Of a DNA stretch of 64,000 bases, positions 52,045 to 59,233 are shown in pieces. Position 1 is the first letter of the stretch; each line of letters starts with the position of its first letter. The stretch is from Flavobacteriales bacterium UBA2669 (lineage in GTDB: Bacteria; Bacteroidota; Bacteroidia; Flavobacteriales_E; Vicingaceae). Location of the stretch: NCBI GenBank assembly GCA_002359215.1, contig DEMN01000007.1, positions 1 through 64,000 of the forward strand, written 5' to 3'. A program made the position numbers and the translations under genes. The notes beneath the pieces are model-generated. The model was not told the origin of the DNA, searched no databases, and saw only the letters and a list, made by a program, of their open reading frames with translations.

Positions 52045-53913
52045 ATGAAATCTCTATTATTTATTACTGCTTTTTTTATCGGAATAACTTTTTCTAATGC
52101 TCAAAACTCTGGAAACTCATTGCATTTTGACGGTGTTAATGATTATGTTTCCGCACCTCTTCCTACAGTTTTTTCAAATATTAACACTAATAACATTACT
52201 ATTGAAACATGGATAAAACCACAAGGAAATGCTTTTTCTAGAGTAGTTTTTGCTCAATTAAATGCTTCTAATTTTATTGCTGTTTCTCTTAGTGCTACAA
52301 ATCAAATATATTTCTATATTAATAACACTGTTGGAGTAGTAACTACATCAACTTTGTCATTAAACCAGTGGACACATGTAGCTTGTACATGGAATGGTAC
52401 AGCTCAACAAACAGAAGTATATTTTAATGGAATACTTCAAGCAACTAATGGCGGAGGTTCTTCATCTACAGGAAATGATAATATTATGACTATTGGTAGC
52501 AGAACTAATGGAGCTCAATATTTTAATGGCGAATTAGATGAATTAAGAATTTGGGATGTAAAACGTTCTGTTTGTGATATTAATAGCTCTATGAATTCAG
52601 AGTTTACTCAAGCTCAACCTAATTTGGTAGCTTATTATAATTTCAACCAAGGAGTAGCAGGAGGTAATAATTCAGCTGTTACTTCTTTACCAGATTTCAC
52701 TACTAATCATAATGGAACATTAAATAATTTTATGCTTGGAGGAACAACTTCTAATTGGGTAAGTTCTGGTGCTGTTATTAATCAAGTTAATCAAAATAAT
52801 GGAACTATTAATTCTATTGATACTCGTATTGAATGTGGTTCATTGCTATGGATTGACGGTAATACCTACAGTTCAAATAATAACACCGCTACACACACTT
52901 TAGTTGGAGGAAGTGTTAATGGATGTGATTCTATAGTAACATTAAACTTAACTATAAATAATAATACTGCTGGTACTGATATTATTAGTGCTTGTGATAG
53001 TTATACTTGGATCGACAATGTAACTTATACAGTTAGTAATAACACAGCTACACATACCTTAACAGGGGCAAATGTTAATGGTTGTGACTCTGTAGTAACA
53101 TTAAACTTAACTATAAATAATAGCTCTAATGGAACTGACGTTGTTAGTGCTTGTGGTAGTTATACATGGATTGATAATGTAACTTATACATCAAGTAACA
53201 ATACCGCTACACATACTTTAATTGGAGGGAGTATTAATGGGTGTGATTCTATAGTAACACTTAACTTAACTATAAATACTAGTTCTACTGGAACTGACGT
53301 TGTTAGTGCTTGTGGTAGTTATACATGGATTGACAATGTGACCTATACCTCTAATAATATTACTGCAACTCATACTTTAACAGGGGGGGATGTTAATGGA
53401 TGCGACTCTATAGTTACGCTTAATTTAACTATCATAAATATTGATAATTCCGTAACCAACAACGCACCTACTTTAACAGCAAACCAAAGTGGTGCTAGCT
53501 ATAGATGGTTAGATTGTGATAATAGCAATACAGTAATTAATGGAGAAACTTCTCAGAACTTTACAGCAACAGTAACTGGAAACTATGCTGTAGAAATAAC
53601 AGTAGGAAACTGTGTTGACACATCTGCTTGCGAAAATATTGTTGTTGTTGGAATTGATGAAGAATCAACAAACTTTAATGTTTCTATCTTCCCTAATCCA
53701 ACAAATGGTTTAATTACAATTAATTTTAATGATGGGTTAAATCAGAAAACTAATTATACTGTAACATCTATTGAAGGTAAAGTTATTACTAATCAAACTA
53801 ATATTGTAACAAATAATGTAATTATAGACCTAAGCAATGAAAGTAAAGGAGTTTACTTCTTAAAAATTAACAGTGAAAATAATAATGCTGTTTATAAACT
53901 TATTAAACAATAG
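52045..53913 (+). CDS. T9SS type A secreted protein: LamG domain plus four tandem repeats
   Basis: 622 residues. Signal peptide 1-19 (TFSNAQ). LamG/concanavalin-like lectin domain at about 22-190 (GNSLHFDGVNDYVSAPL, QWTHVACTWNG, FNGELDELRIWDV). Four 53-residue repeats at 260-471 with the core CGSYTWIDNVTYT...THTLTGG...NGCDSIVTLNLTI. An Ig-like module (NQSGASYRWLDCD...GNYAVEITVGNCVDTS) follows, then the type A sorting domain (IFPNPTNGLITINF ... GVYFLKIN ... YKLIKQ). LamG often binds glycans; surface adhesion is inferred. Confidence 0.9.
   Translation: MKSLLFITAFFIGITFSNAQNSGNSLHFDGVNDYVSAPLPTVFSNINTNNITIETWIKPQGNAFSRVVFAQLNASNFIAVSLSATNQIYFYINNTVGVVTTSTLSLNQWTHVACTWNGTAQQTEVYFNGILQATNGGGSSSTGNDNIMTIGSRTNGAQYFNGELDELRIWDVKRSVCDINSSMNSEFTQAQPNLVAYYNFNQGVAGGNNSAVTSLPDFTTNHNGTLNNFMLGGTTSNWVSSGAVINQVNQNNGTINSIDTRIECGSLLWIDGNTYSSNNNTATHTLVGGSVNGCDSIVTLNLTINNNTAGTDIISACDSYTWIDNVTYTVSNNTATHTLTGANVNGCDSVVTLNLTINNSSNGTDVVSACGSYTWIDNVTYTSSNNTATHTLIGGSINGCDSIVTLNLTINTSSTGTDVVSACGSYTWIDNVTYTSNNITATHTLTGGDVNGCDSIVTLNLTIINIDNSVTNNAPTLTANQSGASYRWLDCDNSNTVINGETSQNFTATVTGNYAVEITVGNCVDTSACENIVVVGIDEESTNFNVSIFPNPTNGLITINFNDGLNQKTNYTVTSIEGKVITNQTNIVTNNVIIDLSNESKGVYFLKINSENNNAVYKLIKQ
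52822..53457 (+). repeat. Four tandem 159-bp coding repeats
   Basis: Units start at 52822, 52981, 53140 and 53299. The last three share long exact stretches such as GTTAGTGCTTGTGG and TATACATGGATTGA, so they arose by recent duplication; the first is the most diverged. Confidence 0.85.
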
Positions 53914-53942
53914 TTACAACTATTATAGCTAAAGCAATTATT

Positions 53943-53975
53943 AAAAAGAACCTTCCTTAGAAGGTTCTTTTTTTA
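53943..53975. terminator. Bidirectional terminator between LamG gene and rsmA
   Basis: Perfect 13-base stem AAAAAGAACCTTC (53943-53955) / GAAGGTTCTTTTT (53960-53972) with loop CTTA; A run on one side and T run on the other, so it can stop both convergent genes. The rsmA stop codon lies in its right edge. Confidence 0.85.
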
Positions 53976-54746
53976 CCCCTTTAACAAATTAGTCAACATT
54001 ACAAACTCGTCAACCGAAAGTTGCTCGGGACGTTTGTCTAAAATAGGGTGTTGTTTGGTTTCTTCATTCAAAAATACTTTTACTGAATTTCGCATGGTTT
54101 TTCTACGTTGGTTAAAAGCAGTTTTTACTACTACTTTAAAAAAAACTTCATCACAATCCAGTTTTTCGGTACTGTTTCTTGTTAATCGAATTACGGCTGA
54201 CTTTACTTTTGGTGGAGGGTCAAAAACATGCTCGTCAACAGTAAATAAATATTCAATATCGTAATAAGCTTGAAGTAATATACTAGTAATGCCATAGGTT
54301 TTATTACCGGGCTTGGCAGCAACTCTTTCAGCTACCTCTTTCTGAAACATACCAACTAACTCAGGTACTTGGTGGCGATATTCGTACACTTTAAATAAAA
54401 TTTGTGTGGAAATATTGTAAGGAAAATTGCCAATTACCGCAAAAGGTTTATTGTTTACAATTTCATTTAAATCTATTTTTAAAAAATCGCCATAAATAAT
54501 GTTGCCTTTAAGTACAGGAAATTTATCCGCTAAATAAGCAATAGATTCCCTATCCACATCTATAGGAAAAGTAGTATAGTTTTTTTGTTGAATTAAAAAT
54601 TGAGTTAGTACGCCCATTCCCGGACCAATTTCCAAAACTGTATCGTATTTATCTGTTAATACAAGACTGTTTACAATATCTTCAGCAATAGATAAATCTT
54701 TGAGAAAATGTTGTCCTAAGTGTTTTTTAGCTCTAACGGGTTGCAA
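53973..54746 (-). CDS. rsmA: 16S rRNA dimethyladenosine transferase RsmA (KsgA)
   Basis: 257 residues. Dimethylates the two adjacent adenosines near the 3' end of 16S rRNA late in 30S assembly. Front KKHLGQHFLKD, SAM motif VLEIGPGMGVLTQFL near 38-52, catalytic NFPYNIS near 107-113, and FDPPPKVKSAVIRL. Its -7 box mirrors that of the divergent vWA gene. Confidence 0.96.
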   Translation of the reverse strand: MQPVRAKKHLGQHFLKDLSIAEDIVNSLVLTDKYDTVLEIGPGMGVLTQFLIQQKNYTTFPIDVDRESIAYLADKFPVLKGNIIYGDFLKIDLNEIVNNKPFAVIGNFPYNISTQILFKVYEYRHQVPELVGMFQKEVAERVAAKPGNKTYGITSILLQAYYDIEYLFTVDEHVFDPPPKVKSAVIRLTRNSTEKLDCDEVFFKVVVKTAFNQRRKTMRNSVKVFLNEETKQHPILDKRPEQLSVDEFVMLTNLLKG

Positions 54747-54779
54747 TAATTTTTAATTTTTAGGGTTAACCTGATTGTG

Positions 54780-54796
54780 TACTTTTGACAAAAGTA
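54780..54796. promoter_or_regulatory. Back-to-back divergent -7 boxes forming one palindrome
   Basis: TACTTTTG-A-CAAAAGTA. The left half (54780-54787) is a plus-strand TAnnTTTG box for the vWA gene (ATG at 54814). The right half (54789-54796) is the same box on the minus strand for rsmA (ATG at 54746). One base separates them, so two polymerases could not bind at once. The in-frame TTG at 54775 is part of this region, not a start. Confidence 0.6.
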
Positions 54797-54813
54797 ATCA
54801 TATCTGTTACTAT

Positions 54814-56103
54814 ATGCGATTTTTTTATCTTTTCACCTTATTAATTATCTTCGAATCTGTTGTTGGATTTGATGTAAATCACTATGCAAAAAGCAATGTT
54901 ACGAACATCAATACATTTAACAGAAGCATCATTCATAAAGATCAAATTCTTATTGAAATACCTTTTGCCAAAGAAATTATTTTAAATAAAGAGCAAAAGA
55001 AACAGCTTCAAGAAAGAGTTGTTATTAAAATTCAATTGGTTTATACAGAATACAAAACTTCAGAAAAATTTAACCAAATTGAGCTGAACAAAAAACGTTT
55101 GTTAGAGCTAAAAAAATTAGTTCCAGAAGTGTTTGACTTTCCAGTGTGGGAATACGAACTTATTAGTCAAACCGATGGAAACTCCAGAGAAGAATGTAAT
55201 AAAATGTTCCATGGTTTTGTGGTTACTTTTCGTCCTAATATTACTCCAGATTTTATAGTTGAGGAAAACGATTATATCAATACCCTATTTACTAATTTTT
55301 CTAAAAAAGATTCCATTAATAATGATACCACTCCAAAACCATTTTATATAGAAACCCGATGGGATAATGGGTATGTTTACGATACCATTTGGGGTGAAAA
55401 AATAGAAATAGATTTATATCCACCAGCTCCTCCAAACCCGTATTTAGCTAGTTTACAAAAAGATTCTACGGTATTAAATGCTTTTAAGCGGATAGCTAAT
55501 GCACAAGGTTTTATTATTGTAACCGATGCAACAGGGAGCATGATGCCATTTTATAGTCAAGTAATAATTTGGTTGAAAGAGCAAGCCGCTAATGTAAATG
55601 CAAAAGGCTGTTTGTTTTTTAATGATGGTGATGCAAAAAGTTCTGATAAAAAACTGCCTTTAGAAACAGGAGGAATTTATGTTGCTAAAAGTTTACAAAG
55701 TGAAGAAATTAATAAATCTCTCAACAAATGTACTTCTGGAGGTAGTGGAGGTGGAGAAGCGAAAGAAAATGATGTAGAAGCAATGTTGTTGGGATTAAAA
55801 TATTTCCCTGAAGCTAAAAGTATTGTTCTTATTGCAGATAATTATGAAAAAATGAGAGATTATGAGTTTATTAATAAAATAACTGTTCCGGTACAAGTGT
55901 TTCTTTGTGGAGCAAAAAGTTTTGTTAATACTCAATATTTAGATTTAGCAAGAATTACCAAAGGATCTGTTCATGTTGAACATGAAGAAATTAACAATTT
56001 ACATTTACTCCAAGAAAACGACATTATTACTATAAATAACAGAGATTACATGCTAAAAAATGGCGCGTTTATTTATTATTATGCAGAAAAAGAAGTGCTT
56101 TAA
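54814..56103 (+). CDS. Exported von Willebrand A-like protein
   Basis: 429 residues from the ATG at 54814, which begins the signal peptide (MRFFYLFTLLIIFESVVG). A beta-rich N-terminal half carries a short repeated-helix segment (KEQKKQLQERVVIKIQ). The second half is vWA-like: FIIVTDATGSMMPFYSQVI gives the MIDAS D-x-T/S-x-S-like site (DATGSM), GGSGGGEAKENDVEAMLLGL and SIVLIADNYEKM follow. Metal-dependent protein binding is likely. Its 3' end overlaps rlmB by 4 bases. Partner unknown. Confidence 0.8.
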   Translation: MRFFYLFTLLIIFESVVGFDVNHYAKSNVTNINTFNRSIIHKDQILIEIPFAKEIILNKEQKKQLQERVVIKIQLVYTEYKTSEKFNQIELNKKRLLELKKLVPEVFDFPVWEYELISQTDGNSREECNKMFHGFVVTFRPNITPDFIVEENDYINTLFTNFSKKDSINNDTTPKPFYIETRWDNGYVYDTIWGEKIEIDLYPPAPPNPYLASLQKDSTVLNAFKRIANAQGFIIVTDATGSMMPFYSQVIIWLKEQAANVNAKGCLFFNDGDAKSSDKKLPLETGGIYVAKSLQSEEINKSLNKCTSGGSGGGEAKENDVEAMLLGLKYFPEAKSIVLIADNYEKMRDYEFINKITVPVQVFLCGAKSFVNTQYLDLARITKGSVHVEHEEINNLHLLQENDIITINNRDYMLKNGAFIYYYAEKEVL

Positions 56104-56837
56104 ATCCTCTGTTTTAACGCTTCGTACATAATTACCGCAGCAGCCACAGAAACATTTAATGAAGCTATTTCATTTACCATTGGTATTTTAGCTTTAGCAT
56201 CAGCAGCTTTTAGTAATTGGTTAGCAATTCCGGTTTCTTCATTGCCCATTATTATTGCGGATGGTCCTGCAAAATCAACGTTATAAATGGTGTCATTAGT
56301 TTTTTCGGTACATGCTACCACTTGTAATCCGCTTGCTTGTAAAAACAATACCGTATCTGTTAAGTTATCTACCTTACAAACAGGAATGTAGTTTAAAGCT
56401 CCAGCTGAGGTTTTCATAGCATCAGCATTAATTTGTGCCGATTCTCTTTTAGGAATTACAATAGCATCAACACCAACACAATGTGCCGTTCTGGCTATGG
56501 CTCCTAAATTTCTTACATCAGTTATTCTATCAAGAATTAAGATTAATGGTGTTTTTCCATTCTCAAAAAAAGTAGGCACTAATTGTTCTATATCACAAAA
56601 TGGGATAGGCGAAATAAAAGCAATTACACCTTGGTGATTACCTTTAACGTGCTTATTTAGTTTAAAAATAGGCACATGAGAAAAAGGAACATTATGTTGT
56701 TTGATAGCTTTACGCAATTCTGTTATTCCTGATCCTTTTATATCTTGTTGAATATAAAGCTTGTCTATTTCTTTTCCTGAAATAATTGCTTCAATAACAG
56801 GATGTATTCCAAAAATTAAATGTTCCTCTTTCATCAT
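56100..56837 (-). CDS. rlmB: 23S rRNA 2'-O-methyltransferase RlmB (SpoU family)
   Basis: 245 residues. N-terminal substrate-binding domain (IFGIHPVIEAIISGKEIDKLYIQ) and a C-terminal knotted SPOUT domain with motif 1 LDRITDVRNLGAIARTA, motif 2 IIMGNEETGI and motif 3 IPMVNEIASLNVSVAAAV. Methylates a guanosine in 23S rRNA; the site (G2251 in E. coli) is by family. A box-like TAATTTTA sits just before the ATG. Confidence 0.93.
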   Translation of the reverse strand: MMKEEHLIFGIHPVIEAIISGKEIDKLYIQQDIKGSGITELRKAIKQHNVPFSHVPIFKLNKHVKGNHQGVIAFISPIPFCDIEQLVPTFFENGKTPLILILDRITDVRNLGAIARTAHCVGVDAIVIPKRESAQINADAMKTSAGALNYIPVCKVDNLTDTVLFLQASGLQVVACTEKTNDTIYNVDFAGPSAIIMGNEETGIANQLLKAADAKAKIPMVNEIASLNVSVAAAVIMYEALKQRI

Positions 56838-56858
56838 GCGGTAAAATTAACTCATTTT

Positions 56859-56874
56859 TCGTTATGCATAACGA
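56859..56874. promoter_or_regulatory. Perfect 16-bp palindrome upstream of rlmB
   Basis: TCGTTATGCATAACGA, between the stop of the PAS-PP2C gene (56882) and the rlmB ATG (56837). Looks like a dimeric-protein site; no protein can be named. Confidence 0.35.
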
Positions 56875-56881
56875 TTATGTT

Positions 56882-58042
56882 TTAAACCTTAATTCCCATT
56901 ACTAAAATATCGTCCACTTGAGGCTCTTCTTGTCTCCAGTTGAGTAATACATATTGTAAATAAGCTTCTTGTTCTTCCATTTCCATCGTTTGAGCAGCTA
57001 ACAACAGTTCTTTAAACTGTTTTCTGTTAAATTTTTTCTTTCGTTCGCCTCCAAACTGATCACAATAGCCATCTGTAAAATAATAAAAAGTATCATTTTG
57101 TTGCATAGTAATACTTTGAGTAACAAACTTCTTTTTAACATCAGCATAAAAACCAATTGGGTAGCGATTGGCTTCCAATTCAATTATGTTTCCGTCTCTC
57201 ACCAATAATAATGGACGAAAAGCTCCTGAGTATGAAAACGTTTGTTCTGCAAAATCATAAACACCTATAGAAACATCCATTCCATCGTTTGTTACAGCAT
57301 TTTGTGAGTTTTTATTTAAAGCCAAAAACAGTTCTTCATCTAAAGCGTATAAAATTTCAGCAGGATCTTCTAATCCTTTTTTAATAATTACCTCTTTTAA
57401 AATTCCATTGGCAATGAAACTCATTAATGCCCCTGGAACTCCGTGTCCTGTACAATCTACCGCCACAACAAAAGCTTTGTTTTCTTTCTGATAGAAAAAA
57501 TAATAATCCCCACTAACCACATCTTTTGGTTGGTATAAAACAAAAGCATCCTGAAAAGTATTTTTAATTCTCTGCACATCAGGCAAAATAGCTTCCTGAA
57601 TTCTACTAGCATATTGAATACTATCCAACATGTCTTTATTGTGTTGCAGTAATTCAACATTTTTTTCAAGCAACTCTTGCTCGGCTTTTTTTCTGTCGGT
57701 AATGTTGTGTCCTATTCCAACCAATTTATTATCATTGCTTTTAGAAATATTCCACAGTACCCAGCAATCTCCGCCAGTTGCAGTTTTTAATAAGCGTTCA
57801 TAAGGAATCGTTTCTATTAAAGATTCTTGTTGAAGCTGTTTTAGTGCCAGTGACTTTATGCTCAATCTTTCTTCAGCATCATCACGGGTTAAATTCCACC
57901 AGCCTTCCCCTAATAATTGTGTGGGTTCAAACCCTAAAATTCTTTTTGCTGATGGACTAACATATTCCACGCTTCCTGATTGATTTACTACAACTATCAA
58001 GCTATTGAGCTGTTCTAATATAGTGTCTGTTATTAACGACAT
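56882..58042 (-). CDS. PAS domain plus PP2C-type (SpoIIE) phosphatase
   Basis: 386 residues. PAS domain at about 5-120 (LNSLIVVVNQSGSVEYVSPSAKRILGF), a short coiled coil (KKAEQELLEKNVELLQHNKDM), then a SpoIIE/PP2C domain with the metal motifs VSGDYYFF, VAVDCTGHGVPGALMSFI and FYYFTDGYCDQFGG. Serine/threonine phosphatase, probably controlling an anti-sigma or partner-switch factor. No partner gene is adjacent. A TATATTCG box ends 2 bases before the ATG. Confidence 0.92.
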   Translation of the reverse strand: MSLITDTILEQLNSLIVVVNQSGSVEYVSPSAKRILGFEPTQLLGEGWWNLTRDDAEERLSIKSLALKQLQQESLIETIPYERLLKTATGGDCWVLWNISKSNDNKLVGIGHNITDRKKAEQELLEKNVELLQHNKDMLDSIQYASRIQEAILPDVQRIKNTFQDAFVLYQPKDVVSGDYYFFYQKENKAFVVAVDCTGHGVPGALMSFIANGILKEVIIKKGLEDPAEILYALDEELFLALNKNSQNAVTNDGMDVSIGVYDFAEQTFSYSGAFRPLLLVRDGNIIELEANRYPIGFYADVKKKFVTQSITMQQNDTFYYFTDGYCDQFGGERKKKFNRKQFKELLLAAQTMEMEEQEAYLQYVLLNWRQEEPQVDDILVMGIKV

Positions 58043-58422
58043 AACGAATATAATTTTTGGTCGAAAACTGACCTGGTAAATAAAAAAATAAAAATTGATT
58101 GTTGTTTTTGCTTTAAAGCAAAGTGGTATTACCTATTAATTGTCCAAGGATGGAAAATTGAAATAATAGGCATATAATGACACATTCGCCCCCAATAAAT
58201 TGGAGAAAAAATAGAAAGGTTAGCGATATTTAATTGTGTCTTCATAAGAACTTCAGGCAGCAAAACTAACATTATTTTGTTATATAACAAATAATAAAAA
58301 TTTAATTCTAAGATTTAAAAAACAGTCTTTTAATTAAAGAACTGGTAATCAATAACAAATAATCAACAATTAATAACAAACTAAACTATTATTACCTTTG
58401 CTACTTTCAATTTGATAATTTT
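58043..58422. promoter_or_regulatory. 380-bp divergent intergenic region with two TTTG-N8-CAAA palindromes
   Basis: TTTGCTTTAAAGCAAA (58107-58122) and TTTGTTATATAACAAA (58276-58291) are perfect 16-bp palindromes sharing TTTG-N8-CAAA. At 58045-58052 the minus strand has TATATTCG, a -7 variant for the PP2C gene. TACCTTTGC at 58393-58400 is a plus-strand -7 box for the SDR gene, preceded by AATAACAAA direct repeats. No gene or RNA could be supported in the rest. Confidence 0.5.
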
Positions 58423-59187
58423 ATGACAAAAAAAATAGTACTAATATCTGGAGCAACAAGTGGTTTTGGTAAAGCTACAGCCGAAATTTTTGCAAAAAAC
58501 AATTACAATTTAATACTAACAGGAAGAAGAGAAGATAGGCTTCGAAAGATTGCTAAAGATTTATCGGAACAGTATAATGTAGAGGTGTTATCCCTTTGTT
58601 TCGACATCAGAGACCAAAAAGCGGTAGAAAAATCCATTTTATCGTTAGATACATCTTGGAAAAAAATTGATGTCTTGGTGAATAATGCTGGATTGGCAAG
58701 TGGTTTAGGACTAATTCAAGATGGTGAAATTGATGATTGGGAGAAAATGATAGATACCAATATAAAGGGATTGTTATATCTTTCTAAAGTTATTATGCCA
58801 ATAATGATAGCTAATAAATCTGGTCATATCATTAACATTGGATCAACAGCAGGGAAAGAAGTTTATTTAAATGGTAATGTCTATTGTGCTACCAAACATG
58901 CTGTTGATGCTATTTCCAAAAGCATGCGTATAGACTTATTGCAACATGGAATTAAAGTAACACAAATTTGTCCGGGAGCTGCCGAAACAGAATTTTCAGA
59001 GGTTCGCTTCCATGGAGATAAAGAAAAAGCCAAAAATGTTTACAAAGGCTATCAGCCTATGACGGCAGAAGATATCGCATCATTGATTTATTTCGCAGCT
59101 ACCCTTCCCCCACATCTTTGTATAAATGATTTAGTGGTTACATCACTGGCTCAAGCTAATAGTTTTTATTTCAACAAAAACAGCTAA
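58423..59187 (+). CDS. Short-chain dehydrogenase/reductase
   Basis: 254 residues, classical SDR. NAD(P)-binding SGATSGFGKATAE at 9-21, VNNAGLASGLG, catalytic Ser in INIGSTAGKEV, Tyr and Lys in YCATKHAVDAISKSM. Closest style is the YdfG/serine 3-dehydrogenase group. Substrate not assigned. Single gene with its own -7 box. Confidence 0.93.
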   Translation: MTKKIVLISGATSGFGKATAEIFAKNNYNLILTGRREDRLRKIAKDLSEQYNVEVLSLCFDIRDQKAVEKSILSLDTSWKKIDVLVNNAGLASGLGLIQDGEIDDWEKMIDTNIKGLLYLSKVIMPIMIANKSGHIINIGSTAGKEVYLNGNVYCATKHAVDAISKSMRIDLLQHGIKVTQICPGAAETEFSEVRFHGDKEKAKNVYKGYQPMTAEDIASLIYFAATLPPHLCINDLVVTSLAQANSFYFNKNS

Positions 59188-59199
59188 CTAAAAATATAG

Positions 59200-59207
59200 T
59201 AACTTCG
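59200..59207 (+). promoter_or_regulatory. -7 box variant before the T9SS gene
   Basis: TAACTTCGCC; the same TTCG variant occurs at 49946-49953 (minus) and 58045-58052 (minus). Confidence 0.35.
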
Positions 59208-59233
59208 CCACATTAAAACCATTACTAATTACA

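Noticed and set aside
52822..53457. CRISPR-like array
   Set aside because: The repeats are contiguous, 159 bases long, in frame and without spacers; they are protein-coding tandem repeats.
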